Notes: generated by a model not told the origin, from the letters alone. DNA of 64,000 bases from Xenophilus azovorans DSM 13620 (GCF_000745855.1 NZ_JQKD01000004.1:1-64000); one strand, 5' to 3'. Positions 25,671 through 34,477 are shown, counted from the stretch's first letter. Made by a program: numbers and translations.

Positions 25671-26440
25671 GTCGTGGCCGCTGAGGCCACATCGACAGGA
25701 TCGGCGGAGCCGCTGCGCAGCTTGCCCGACAGCAGCACCACGGCTGGGGGTCGAGCTTGTGCGCGCAGGGTGGCCAAGAGCGGCGTCGCATTGCCTTCGG
25801 CCAGCAGCCAATCCAACACGTAGCCGTCATAGGGGCTGCTGGCCATCGCCTGGATCAGGTCGGCCGATCTTGAGAAAGGCACGGCCTTCAGGCCCGCCGT
25901 GCGCAACTGGTCGCAAAGGGCATGCGCGACGTCGTCCTCATCGTCCAGCACCGCGATGCGCATCGTCGCCTCGGGTTGGCGCTGCAACGTGACCTCCATG
26001 CGCGCGATGCGCTGCACATTTGCCGGTGCTGTGGGCGAGGACATCGTGGTGATTGGCACGACCAGATAGGTGCCCCCGTTGTCCACGGCCACGAAAGTGT
26101 CCACCTTGGAGTCGGGTGTTCCGTCGGCCAGCCAGATCATGCAGTCGACGTTCGCGCCGCCCATGCGCAAGGTGGCGCGCTTCGATGTGGAAGTTGCGTG
26201 TGCGGCCACGATGCCCGAGAGCGTCTCCCCGAAATTCTGGGCTAAGGAAGAAAGCTCCTCCAGCGTCCAGGCCGCACTCCGGTTCACACGCTGGTGTGCG
26301 GCCGCACGAGACAAATTGAAGAACTCGCCCACGAACGCGGCATGGCGGTGTTTTGCGATGCCGTGCCGTTCCAGTAGCGCACGAACCATGTGCGCGGCCA
26401 AAGAAAGAGGGCCTTCTTCGGGGGCGGGCGACTTGCTCAT
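25571..26440 (-). CDS. BetR-like HTH regulator with C-terminal receiver domain
   Basis: About 289 residues from ATG 26440; ATG 26485 is possible. The N-terminal 90 residues resemble a BetR-type helix-turn-helix: MVRALLERHGIAKHRHAAFV, then LSRAAAHQRVNRSAAWTLEE. A linker of about 60 residues follows, then a complete receiver: RIAVLDDEDDVAHAL, GYVLDWLLAEG, VVLLSGKLRSG and IEKPTHL. HTH-then-REC is the reverse of the usual order. It is the likely output of the phosphorelay, is divergent from virB1, and probably acts on the palindrome between them. Confidence 0.78.
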   Translation of the reverse strand: MSKSPAPEEGPLSLAAHMVRALLERHGIAKHRHAAFVGEFFNLSRAAAHQRVNRSAAWTLEELSSLAQNFGETLSGIVAAHATSTSKRATLRMGGANVDCMIWLADGTPDSKVDTFVAVDNGGTYLVVPITTMSSPTAPANVQRIARMEVTLQRQPEATMRIAVLDDEDDVAHALCDQLRTAGLKAVPFSRSADLIQAMASSPYDGYVLDWLLAEGNATPLLATLRAQARPPAVVLLSGKLRSGSADPVDVASAATTYRVQVIEKPTHLPLLLSALENDGLHRVRETRR

Positions 26441-26522
26441 GGGGCGGGACCTATCTCCATTTGTAAACGCAGTTGTCCAGGACACGAATCAGGCGCAGAG
26501 TCTTGAAAAACACTACAAACAA

Positions 26523-26553
26523 ACACTTTATCCAGACGGATGGATAAAAGTGT
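26523..26553. promoter_or_regulatory. operator-like palindrome between the regulator and virB1
   Basis: ACACTTTATCCA (26523-26534) and TGGATAAAAGTGT (26541-26553) form an inverted repeat with one extra A, spaced by GACGGA. It is AT-rich in an otherwise GC-rich region and sits in the divergent promoter region 26441-26640. It is a natural binding site for the BetR-like/REC regulator. Confidence 0.65.
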
Positions 26554-26640
26554 AAAGCGTTTCTTTATTTCGACTCGAATGTACCAGGAAAGTATTCAGC
26601 TTCGCAAAACTTGCGCGGCTGATTTCATCGGAAAGTCACG

Positions 26641-27285
26641 ATGTTCCCATCGGCAGCCCTGATCGAACAATGTGCCCCGCAAGTGTCGCCGGTGCTGATG
26701 CAGGCGCTGGTACGCACTGAATCGGGAGGCCGGCCGCTGGCCATCGGCATGGACCGCGCGCAAGGAAGCGTGAAGCAGCCGCAAACGCTGGAGGAGGCGG
26801 TCGCCATGGCGAAAGGCCTGGCTGCCGCCGGCCGCAAGTTCTCCGTGGGGCTTGCCCAGATCCACGTCAGCAACGTGAGCCTGTACGGCATGAGTTGGGA
26901 GCAGGCCTTCGACGCCTGCCAGAACCTGACCGTGGGCCAGAAGATCCTGTGGAACTTCTTTCACCGCGCCACGGCGTCGGGCTACACCGGGGTGGCGGCG
27001 ATCTGGGCGGCGCTGCGCGGCTACAACTCCGGCGGCGCTGATCGCACGATCAGTGACGACTATGCCAGCCGCATCTTTGCCTACATGAGCAGCGCGCCGC
27101 CGCTGGTGCAACTCGGTCGGGGCATCGCTATGGCGAGCGCGTCACCTCTCACCGCAGCACCGAGTTCAGCGGTCAAGGTTGACGTTGCGTCGATCGCCCC
27201 GGCAGACAACGCGGCAAGCCCCCAGCGCCGACCCGGCGAATCCCTGGACCTTTTCGAGAAGCCCGGCGCCAAAGCCGGTTTCTGA
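26641..27285 (+). CDS. virB1: VirB1-like lytic transglycosylase
   Basis: 214 residues. An SLT-type domain has the catalytic Glu in ALVRTESGG, then FSVGLAQIHVSNVSLYGMSW, and ALRGYNSGG. No clear signal peptide is visible at this start. The protein would open peptidoglycan for assembly of the transfer channel. It heads the secretion operon, and its promoter region holds the palindrome at 26523-26553. Confidence 0.88.
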   Translation: MFPSAALIEQCAPQVSPVLMQALVRTESGGRPLAIGMDRAQGSVKQPQTLEEAVAMAKGLAAAGRKFSVGLAQIHVSNVSLYGMSWEQAFDACQNLTVGQKILWNFFHRATASGYTGVAAIWAALRGYNSGGADRTISDDYASRIFAYMSSAPPLVQLGRGIAMASASPLTAAPSSAVKVDVASIAPADNAASPQRRPGESLDLFEKPGAKAGF

Positions 27286-27328
27286 GCCGCACCGCCTTTC
27301 CCATTCGCTCACTCTTCATGAGGTACCC

Positions 27329-27751
27329 ATGGCCAACAAGCTCATCGTCCCGACTGTCGCATCCGTCCTCGCGCTCGCCCATGTGGTCGCTCCTGCGGTT
27401 GATCACGCGCGCACCCGTCGCGCGACCAGCTGGCTCGCGATCGGTGCCCGGCTCGGGCTTGTGGGCCTCTCTGTGGCGTGCGCCGCCAGCCCCGCATTCG
27501 CGCAGACGCTGCGGCAGACAGGCGTGAACGTCTTCAACATGCTCTACGGCATCGTCGGGGTGGTGGGAGCCATCATGGGTCTGCTCACGCTGCTCAATTG
27601 GACCACCGGCAACTGGCTGGGGCGCGAGGATCCGAAGCGCCTGTTCCTGCAGGTCCTGTTCGCCACGGCGCTGGCCTTCGCCATCGTGGCGATCATCCAG
27701 TTCATCAAGGAAACCGTGGGCAGCACGTCCTCCGGGATCTCCAACCTCTGA
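27329..27751 (+). CDS. virB2: VirB2-like pilin
   Basis: 140 residues from ATG 27329. A long N-terminal region ends in a signal-like hydrophobic segment (GLSVACAASPAFA). The mature pilin is about 80 residues with two hydrophobic helices (YGIVGVVGAIMGLLTLLNWT and LFATALAFAIVAIIQFIKET) joined by a short polar loop, as in the VirB2/TrwL family. Confidence 0.85.
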   Translation: MANKLIVPTVASVLALAHVVAPAVDHARTRRATSWLAIGARLGLVGLSVACAASPAFAQTLRQTGVNVFNMLYGIVGVVGAIMGLLTLLNWTTGNWLGREDPKRLFLQVLFATALAFAIVAIIQFIKETVGSTSSGISNL

Positions 27752-27775
27752 CGCTGTTCGCGAAGGCAGGACCCC

Positions 27776-28126
27776 ATGTCAGAGGCTGATACCCGCCACG
27801 ACGAGCCGGCGCTGGAGCGTGCGGTGATCTACCGGGCTGCGCAGGCGCCGGTGCTGCATGCCTACGTGCCTCTGCCGATCTTCGGCCTCGAGTGCATGCT
27901 CCTGCTGCTGTGCATGCGCCTGTTCGCCTTCTGGGCGCTGCTTTTGCTCCCGCTGCACCTGCTGCTGGTCATGCAGACCAACGAGAATCCATATTGGGTG
28001 CGCGACCTGATCGCCTACTACCGGTTCCGGTGGTTCGCCGACAACAGGAACACGCATGGACACGGCGTCGTGAGCTTCAGTCCGCACATGAGCCGGGCGA
28101 ACCTGGCCCGCGACCTGGGGCGTTGA
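27776..28126 (+). CDS. virB3: VirB3-like inner-membrane protein
   Basis: 116 residues. An N-terminal VIYRAAQAPVLHAYVPLPIF region and paired hydrophobic segments (about residues 38-65) match VirB3. The conserved-looking NENPYWVRDLIAYYRFRWFA follows. It lies 12 nt before virB4, the standard order; VirB3 works with VirB4. Confidence 0.85.
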   Translation: MSEADTRHDEPALERAVIYRAAQAPVLHAYVPLPIFGLECMLLLLCMRLFAFWALLLLPLHLLLVMQTNENPYWVRDLIAYYRFRWFADNRNTHGHGVVSFSPHMSRANLARDLGR

Positions 28127-28138
28127 GAGGACGAAGTC

Positions 28139-30667
28139 ATGTCTGCCGTCCCCAAGCTTCAGGCCGAGCGAAACGTGGCGAGCTGCCTGCCGTACTCGCA
28201 GCAGATCGACGAGCACACGGTGATCACCTACGAGGGAGACCTCACAGAGACGATTGCCGTGCATGGCCTGTCCTACGAGACCATCGGCCACAGGGAACTG
28301 GACAGCCTGAACCAGCAATGGTTCTCGGCCATCAACAACGTCGCGCGCAGCCCGAACGTGGCCCTGTGGACTCACCTAGAGCGTCAGCGCGTGCGCTTCG
28401 ATTTCTCCGGCGTCGCGTACGACAACGACCTGTCCACCGAGTTCGCCCGCCAGTACGCCGGCAAGTTTGGCGACGAGGCGCAGTTCACCAATCGTCTGTT
28501 CCTCTCGCCCGTGTACCGCCTGGCCGGCAACAAGGCGGACAAGGTGAGCATCCGACTGTCAAACCGTACCAGCGAGGGCATGGCAGAGCTTCGCCTACGA
28601 GCGCGTGACGAGCTCGCAAAGATTTCTTCGCAATTGCTGGCCAGCCTCAAGCGCTACCACCCGCGGCGCCTGGGCACGTACTGGCAAGGGGGGCAGGAAG
28701 GCCAAGGTGGTCAACTCTGCTCGCGCACGGCCGGCTTCTACGCCCGCCTGCTCAACAATACCGATCGGCACATCAACCTCGGGGCCTACGAACTCAGCCA
28801 CGGCCTGCAGTCCGCGGCCCTGAACTTCGGCGCCGAGACCGTGGAGATTCAGGGACCGGCGGGATCGCGATTTGCCGCAGTCCTCTCGCTGGTCGCCCCG
28901 TACCGCGCCGAGCAGCTCGATGCCAAGGTCTTCGAGGGCCTGCTGTCGGCACCCTTCGAGTTCGTGCTCAGCCAATCCGTCACCGTGATGGCCTTTGACA
29001 AGGCCGATGCCTTGCTGCGCACCCAGTACAACAAGATTAAGTCCACCAGCGACAACGCGCAGCAGATGGAAGAAGTCGCGGCCGCTCGCACCCAGCTGCA
29101 GGCCGGGCGCTTCTCCATGTTCGACCACGAACTGGTCCTGATCGTCTACGGCGACACCGTCAAGGCGCTGAACCAGAACGTCAACGCAGCGGTGACGCTG
29201 CTGGACCAGAAGAGCATGAACACCTCGCGCGAGCGCGGTGGGGCGCTCATCTGCACCTACTTCAGCGTGTTGCCAGGCAACTTCAAGTACGGGCGCATCC
29301 GCGCCATGCCCATCAGCAGCAAGAACTTCTCCAAGTTCTTTCCGATGCACAACCACCCGCAGGGCAATGCGCAGGGCAGCCAGTGGGGGGCACCCATTGC
29401 GCTGCTGAAAACCGTGGCGGGTGGGCCCTATTTCTTCAATTACCACGTCAGCCGCAACCGGCTGCTGGAGCAAGGCATTCGGCTGGACTATGAAGAAGAG
29501 CCAAGCAGCGGCAACGCGGAGCGGGAAGAAGGGGTGGCCGCCAATGACGACGCTGATAAGCCGCGGGCCCATCGCAAGGAGTTGGGCAACTACAAGATCG
29601 TCGGCCGCTCCGGCGGGGGCAAGACGGTGCTCAAACTCGCTCTGCGCCTGCTGGCACGGCAGCAGCGTCACGTGCAGGAAAAGCCCCTGAAGATCTTCAG
29701 CTTCGACAAGGACTACGGCGAGGAGATCTGCATCCGCGCCATGGGCGGGCGCTACTTCCGCATCGCTGGCGGTGAGCCGACCGGAATGAATCCGTTCTCG
29801 CTGCCGCCCACGCCTGAGAACTTGTCGGTCATCCTGAGCATTCTTTCCTGGAATGCGCAGTTCGACGGTCGGTACGCCATGACGCACAAGGACGAGGAAG
29901 ACCTGCTGCGCGCGATCCGGCAGGTCTACGAACTCGAACCCCGATATCGGCGCTACGCGCGCGTGAGGGATTCGTTGCCGACGCACCGCGAGAACAGCCT
30001 CTATCACGCGCTTGGACGCTGGTGCGACGGCGGCGCTTTCGCCTGGGTGCTGGACAACGACGCCGACCGCTTCGACTTGACAGGGGCCGACACCTTCGGC
30101 TTCGACATGACGAACTTCCTGGATATCGAGGAGGCGCGCACCCCGATCCTGCGCTACCTCATTCACAAGATCGGTCGGGAGGCTTCGGGTGCCCCTCACA
30201 TCATCGACATCGCCGAGGCGTGGAAGGCCCTGAAGGATCCTTCGATGCAGGTCTTCATCGAGAACAAGGGTCGCACGATTCGCAAGGAGGACGGGATCAT
30301 GGGACTGGACACCCAGGAGCCGGGCGACATCAGCAAGTCCCCGCTGGGCAGCACGCTGCTGTCGCAGTTCCCCACCCAGATCATCCTGCCCAATGGCCAG
30401 GCCGAGCAGGACGACTACATCGAGGGGCTGAAGCTCACGCCGCGCGAGTTCCACCTGGTCAAGAACACCGAGGAGAACGCCGGCAAGTTCCTGCTCAAGA
30501 AAGGCGCCGAGTCGGTGATGGTGAACATGGACCTGAGCGGCCTGGACGACATGCTGGCGGTGCTCTCGGCGAGCCTGGACAACGTCGAGGTCATGCATGC
30601 GGCCATCGAAGAGGTGGGTGACGCCCCCCGGGACTGGCTGCCCTTGTTTCTGCGAAGGAGAGTGTGA
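28139..30667 (+). CDS. virB4: VirB4-like secretion ATPase
   Basis: 842 residues. The N-terminal CagE/VirB4 domain includes TYFSVLPGNFKYGRIRAMPI and GGPYFFNYHV. The C-terminal motor has Walker A IVGRSGGGKTVLKLAL near residue 493 and Walker B HIIDIAEAWKAL near residue 686. The usual acidic residue after the Walker B Asp is displaced (IDIAE in place of IDE). VirB4 energises pilus assembly and substrate movement at the cytoplasmic face. Confidence 0.93.
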   Translation: MSAVPKLQAERNVASCLPYSQQIDEHTVITYEGDLTETIAVHGLSYETIGHRELDSLNQQWFSAINNVARSPNVALWTHLERQRVRFDFSGVAYDNDLSTEFARQYAGKFGDEAQFTNRLFLSPVYRLAGNKADKVSIRLSNRTSEGMAELRLRARDELAKISSQLLASLKRYHPRRLGTYWQGGQEGQGGQLCSRTAGFYARLLNNTDRHINLGAYELSHGLQSAALNFGAETVEIQGPAGSRFAAVLSLVAPYRAEQLDAKVFEGLLSAPFEFVLSQSVTVMAFDKADALLRTQYNKIKSTSDNAQQMEEVAAARTQLQAGRFSMFDHELVLIVYGDTVKALNQNVNAAVTLLDQKSMNTSRERGGALICTYFSVLPGNFKYGRIRAMPISSKNFSKFFPMHNHPQGNAQGSQWGAPIALLKTVAGGPYFFNYHVSRNRLLEQGIRLDYEEEPSSGNAEREEGVAANDDADKPRAHRKELGNYKIVGRSGGGKTVLKLALRLLARQQRHVQEKPLKIFSFDKDYGEEICIRAMGGRYFRIAGGEPTGMNPFSLPPTPENLSVILSILSWNAQFDGRYAMTHKDEEDLLRAIRQVYELEPRYRRYARVRDSLPTHRENSLYHALGRWCDGGAFAWVLDNDADRFDLTGADTFGFDMTNFLDIEEARTPILRYLIHKIGREASGAPHIIDIAEAWKALKDPSMQVFIENKGRTIRKEDGIMGLDTQEPGDISKSPLGSTLLSQFPTQIILPNGQAEQDDYIEGLKLTPREFHLVKNTEENAGKFLLKKGAESVMVNMDLSGLDDMLAVLSASLDNVEVMHAAIEEVGDAPRDWLPLFLRRRV

Positions 30668-31446
30668 TGAAGAGCCTGTGCATTGCGAGAACCGATGAGC
30701 TGGTAGTCCATCCGAGAGGCCACTTGACCAAGTCCAGGCGCCGACTTGCGGTCACCGCGCTGGCCCTTGGCCTGGGTCTGTCGACCGGTGCATCCGCGCA
30801 ATGGGCGGTGGCGGTGGTGGCGGATGCGCCGGCCACCATGAATCACGTTGAGACGATCCTCAAATGGACCGAGCAGCTGAGATCGATGCAGCAGCAGCTC
30901 GACCAGATGCGCGATGTCTACAACACGCTGCAGGGCTCGCGCAACTTCGGCAGCCTCTTGAACAACGATCTGAACAACCAGTATCTGCCGCAGGACTACG
31001 TGGCCGCGGCCCATGCGTTGAAGAGCGGCAGTGGCGGGGCATTCGCGGGCATCTCCGGGTCGCTGACCGACATCGTACGTGCCAATCAGCTGCGAAGCTG
31101 CGCGGAACTGAACTCGGACACCGCGATGCGCACGGCATGCAATCAGCAGTGGCAGCAACTGGCTCTGCAAAAGCAGATCGGCGACATGGGCTACCGCAAA
31201 GCGTCCGAGAACATCCGAAACCTGCAGACCTACGTGCAGTCAATCAACGGCTCGACCGACGTGAAGGCCATCAACGAGATCCAGGCCCGGATCCAGGTGG
31301 AGACCGTCCGGATGCAGAACGAGCAGATCAAGCTCTCCACCATCCAGGCGATGGAAGAGGCGGACCGGCGGCTGCAGCAGCAGACCGCGATCGACAACTT
31401 CAATGCGGGCATGGCGCGCGGCGCCGCCGGCGGGATCAGGTTCTAG
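30667..31446 (+). CDS. virB5: VirB5-like minor pilin
   Basis: 259 residues from ATG 30667, which shares one base with the virB4 stop. A late signal peptide (TALALGLGLSTGASAQ) follows a basic leader. The rest is coiled-coil helices (ILKWTEQLRSMQQQLDQMRD and VETVRMQNEQIKLSTIQAME), the VirB5/TrwJ pattern. It is a pilus-tip adhesin-like component. Confidence 0.88.
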   Translation: MKSLCIARTDELVVHPRGHLTKSRRRLAVTALALGLGLSTGASAQWAVAVVADAPATMNHVETILKWTEQLRSMQQQLDQMRDVYNTLQGSRNFGSLLNNDLNNQYLPQDYVAAAHALKSGSGGAFAGISGSLTDIVRANQLRSCAELNSDTAMRTACNQQWQQLALQKQIGDMGYRKASENIRNLQTYVQSINGSTDVKAINEIQARIQVETVRMQNEQIKLSTIQAMEEADRRLQQQTAIDNFNAGMARGAAGGIRF

Positions 31447-31448
31447 CC

Positions 31449-31709
31449 ATGCAGTACCTCTACACCCTCGTCACCTATGCGTTGGCGGCGCTGAGCATAG
31501 TCGGCTGCGGCAAGCAGGAGGCGGCTGAGTCGCCGGCGTTCGATCCCAAATACATCGCCGCCGAGGCGGACAAGGGCAACTTGGAGCCCCTCAAGAAGCT
31601 GAATTCCGCATGTTCAGCTGAGGTGCAACGCACTGGTGCTCGAGGGGGCGCGTGCAGTGCGCAAGACGAAGTCGGCGGGTTGCGGAAGCCCCTGAACATT
31701 CGCTTCTAA
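31449..31709 (+). CDS. eexN: EexN-family entry-exclusion lipoprotein
   Basis: 86 residues. The signal peptide ends in a lipobox, LSIVGC. A short mature domain has NSACSAEVQRTG and GACSAQDEVGGLRKP, so there are two more Cys. This is the size, position (between virB5 and virB6) and Cys pattern of EexN proteins, which reduce uptake of the same plasmid by a host that already has it. Confidence 0.8.
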   Translation: MQYLYTLVTYALAALSIVGCGKQEAAESPAFDPKYIAAEADKGNLEPLKKLNSACSAEVQRTGARGGACSAQDEVGGLRKPLNIRF

Positions 31710-31726
31710 CTTCGCGGAGAAGGATC

Positions 31727-32680
31727 ATGGCCGACACCGTCATTGGTGACATCTACGCCAAGTTCGAGACAGCGCTGAACGGCTTCTATGAGGGCGCCGC
31801 GATGGGGATCTCGGACTATGTCATTCCAATTGCCTGGATCCTTCTTGGGATATGCATGCTCATCTGGTGCTACCTGATGATGGAAGGGAAGATCACCACG
31901 CCCATCACGGATTGGCTTCTCAAATTCATCGGGTTCATGGTTGTCCTGCACATCATGGGCGGCGGCTATCTCAGCTGGGTCGCCAAGCCGATCTTCGCGC
32001 TTCCGTCTGAGTTGACCATGGCTATGAGCCGTACGTCCGTCGACGCCCCTGACTTACTGGGCCAGGTGAACGAGAAAGTCATGAACCTTGTCTCAGCCAT
32101 GTTCACGGCTGGCAGCGACCTTATCAAGGAACTGGCATTCGGTCCCGCCATCACGCTCTTCTTGATGGGCGTCCTCGTCATCGTGGCCGTGTACCTGCTT
32201 GTAGGCGTGGCCCTCTTCGCGATCATCTACACGAAGCTTGGACTGAGTCTGTTGCTCGCCGTGGGGCCGTTCTTCTTGCTTGCCCTCGTGCTTACCCAGA
32301 CGCGCTACCTGTTTTACTCATGGATCAACACGTGCTTGTATTACGTCTTCTATCACGTGTTCACCACGCTGTTCATCTTCATGTTCATCGGAATCGTGAA
32401 CAGCTACGTCGGCACGCTCAATGCTCAGTTGGGCGGAGCGACATCGGGCGCGGGCGTGATGAACATGGTGGCCAACCTGTTGGGTGTTCGCGGGGCAGGC
32501 TTGAACGTGGCCGCAATCACGATCCCGATCCTCCTGATTTCGATCTCGATGCTCTTCATGTTCATGCAGATTGGGGTCATCTGCTCATCGTTGACTGGTG
32601 GTAGTGGCGGATCTTTCGGAAGTGGCCTGACCAGCGCGGTCCATTTCCGTTCGATGCTCGGGCGCATCCGGTCGAAGTAG
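31727..32680 (+). CDS. virB6: VirB6-like polytopic channel protein
   Basis: 317 residues from ATG 31727 behind GGAGAAGGA. At least five hydrophobic helices are visible, for example VIPIAWILLGICMLIWCYLM, ALFAIIYTKLGLSLLLAVGP and VFTTLFIFMFIGIVNSYV. It has a TrbL/VirB6 core and a Gly/Ser-rich end. It forms part of the inner-membrane DNA path. Confidence 0.9.
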   Translation: MADTVIGDIYAKFETALNGFYEGAAMGISDYVIPIAWILLGICMLIWCYLMMEGKITTPITDWLLKFIGFMVVLHIMGGGYLSWVAKPIFALPSELTMAMSRTSVDAPDLLGQVNEKVMNLVSAMFTAGSDLIKELAFGPAITLFLMGVLVIVAVYLLVGVALFAIIYTKLGLSLLLAVGPFFLLALVLTQTRYLFYSWINTCLYYVFYHVFTTLFIFMFIGIVNSYVGTLNAQLGGATSGAGVMNMVANLLGVRGAGLNVAAITIPILLISISMLFMFMQIGVICSSLTGGSGGSFGSGLTSAVHFRSMLGRIRSK

Positions 32681-32691
32681 GGAGAGGTTAC

Positions 32692-32826
32692 ATGCGAGTT
32701 CTGCTGGCCGTGTGTGTCTTGGCTGCTGGCTTGTTGTCGGCTTGTGGCGCACCCAAGCCCCCAGGTTGGCCCGCCGGTGAGGAACGGCCCATCAATGCGC
32801 AGCAGCCAGGCAAGGCGGTTCGATGA
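32692..32826 (+). CDS. virB7: VirB7-like small lipoprotein
   Basis: 44 residues, starting MRVLLAVCVLAAGLLSACGA behind GGAGAGG. The lipobox is LSAC. The mature peptide of about 26 residues is Pro-rich (PKPPGWPAGEERPIN), as in VirB7, which anchors VirB9 in the outer-membrane core. The stop overlaps the virB8 start by ATGA. It is shorter than usual gene-calling limits, so it is easily missed. Confidence 0.82.
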   Translation: MRVLLAVCVLAAGLLSACGAPKPPGWPAGEERPINAQQPGKAVR

Positions 32827-33644
32827 ATGAGAAGCAGGCCTACTTCGCGCAGGCGCTGGACTGGGACAGCCAGCAGCGCCTGGCCCTGGAGCGCAGGGCG
32901 TCGCGCAGCGTCAGGATCGCGTGGGCCTGCGGCATCCTGTGCGGGCTCAGTGTCTTGAGTGTCACCTTCCTGCTGCCGCTCAAGCAGATCGTGCCGGCCG
33001 TCATTCGCGTGGACAACGCCACCGGTGCCTATGACGTGCAGGCGCCAGGCGAGACCGTGCAGATCGGCCGCCCGCGTGACCAGAAGATTGTCCTGTCGGA
33101 CGTGGCGCGCTATGTCCTGGCGCGGGAAGGCTTCACGCGCGGCGAGGCCGAGTCCAACTACAAGACCGCCTACCTGATGTCCTGCGGACCCGTGCGCACC
33201 GATTGGGAGAACTACTTCAACCCCGAGATCAACCCGCAGTCACCGGTCAAAACCATGACCCCCACGGATTCGGAGCGCGCCGAGATCCAGAGCATCACCT
33301 TCCTGCCCACGGAGCAGGACGATCTGCGCGTGGCGCAGGTGCGCTTCGACAAGACCGTCACGCGCGGGGTCTCGCCGCCAGTGCGCACGCGCTATATCTC
33401 GACGCTCACCATCCGCTACGACCAAGGAAACATTCCTTCGCAGCTGAAGGACCTGTACGTCAATGCCTTCGGTTTCTGCGCCTTGAACTATCGCCGCGAT
33501 CAGGAGGGGGTGCCGCAAGTGCTTGGCCAACCGGGAAGTGCTCCGCCGCCGACGGGTAGTGCGGGCGCGGCAGGTTCTGGCTCCGGCGGTTCCAGCACCG
33601 TCACTCCTGCGAACTTCGGGATGGTCCAGGGAGCGCCCCGATGA
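32823..33644 (+). CDS. virB8: VirB8-like scaffold protein
   Basis: 273 residues. A short cytoplasmic N-terminus and one transmembrane segment (about residues 28-53, AWACGILCGLSVLSVTFLLP) are followed by the NTF2-like periplasmic domain. That domain has YVLAREGF, SFxSPxxP-like positions NPQSPVKTM and the RYISTLTIRY strand. A Gly/Ser-rich C-terminal tail is present. It is coupled to virB7 and virB9. Confidence 0.9.
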   Translation: MNEKQAYFAQALDWDSQQRLALERRASRSVRIAWACGILCGLSVLSVTFLLPLKQIVPAVIRVDNATGAYDVQAPGETVQIGRPRDQKIVLSDVARYVLAREGFTRGEAESNYKTAYLMSCGPVRTDWENYFNPEINPQSPVKTMTPTDSERAEIQSITFLPTEQDDLRVAQVRFDKTVTRGVSPPVRTRYISTLTIRYDQGNIPSQLKDLYVNAFGFCALNYRRDQEGVPQVLGQPGSAPPPTGSAGAAGSGSGGSSTVTPANFGMVQGAPR

Positions 33645-34468
33645 GGCTGATTGGCGTGGCGTTCGCGGCCGGGTTGGCATGCGTCGGGTCTGTCGGGCCG
33701 GCGTGGGCCGAGGTCGGAACCATTCCTTCGTCTAGCGACGCTCGGATCCAGACGGTGCGCTACACCGGCGACAACGTGATTCGCATCGTCGCGGCCGAGG
33801 GTGTCGTCACCACGATCGAATTCAGCAGGAAGGAAGAGATCAAGGATTTCGCCATGGGCGATCGGGATGCCTGGCACGCTGCCATCAACGGCAACCTGTT
33901 CGTGCTCAAGCCCAAGGACGTGAGGGCAGACACCAATCTGACCATCTTCACCAACAAGCGCGCCTATCTCTTTCAGCTGCGCACCACCTCGCGTACCGCC
34001 CGCAACGTCGCGTACTGGGTGCGGCTCCAATACCCGGAGCAGGAAGCCGGCACCCCCGAGGCCGTTGCCCTGGCCAAGTTGGAAGCCGAGCGGCGCCAAG
34101 TCAAGGCAGATCTCCAGGCCTCAGGCCAGGAAGGCACGCTCAACTACGACTACTGGATCGTGGGCCCCCAGGAGTTGCAGCCTCTGGCCATGCACGACAA
34201 CGGCCGCCAGACTTTCTTGCTCTTCAGCGCCGCGAACCCGATGCCCGCGGCCTTCGTGATCGAGCCGGACGGCACGGAGAGCCTGGTGGACTACCACGTC
34301 GAAGCCGACACGATGGTGCTGCACCGGGTCGTGCAGCGCCTCCTGCTGCGCCGTGGCGGCCTGGTGGCAGGCATCACCAACCGCTCGCCCTCGCTGCCGA
34401 TTGAGTCTGCGCCCACGGGGACTGCCAGCGGCAAGGTGCAACGCGCGATCCGCGAGCCAGCCAACTGA
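33641..34468 (+). CDS. virB9: VirB9-like outer-membrane core protein
   Basis: 275 residues. The signal peptide ends near residue 24 (GPAWA). The N-terminal beta domain has RIQTVRYTGDNVIRIVAAEG and NLFVLKPKDVRADTNLTIFT. The C-terminal beta sandwich has YDYWIVGPQELQPLAMHDNG and AFVIEPDGTESLVDYH. The charged linker between the domains is about 30 residues. It starts inside the virB8 stop codon region (4-nt overlap). Confidence 0.92.
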   Translation: MRLIGVAFAAGLACVGSVGPAWAEVGTIPSSSDARIQTVRYTGDNVIRIVAAEGVVTTIEFSRKEEIKDFAMGDRDAWHAAINGNLFVLKPKDVRADTNLTIFTNKRAYLFQLRTTSRTARNVAYWVRLQYPEQEAGTPEAVALAKLEAERRQVKADLQASGQEGTLNYDYWIVGPQELQPLAMHDNGRQTFLLFSAANPMPAAFVIEPDGTESLVDYHVEADTMVLHRVVQRLLLRRGGLVAGITNRSPSLPIESAPTGTASGKVQRAIREPAN

Positions 34469-34477
34469 GGTGCGCCC

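Noticed and set aside
28595-30598. Minus-strand 667-residue frame opposite virB4
   Set aside because: Antisense shadow of a conserved ATPase gene, His/Arg/Leu-rich with no domain.
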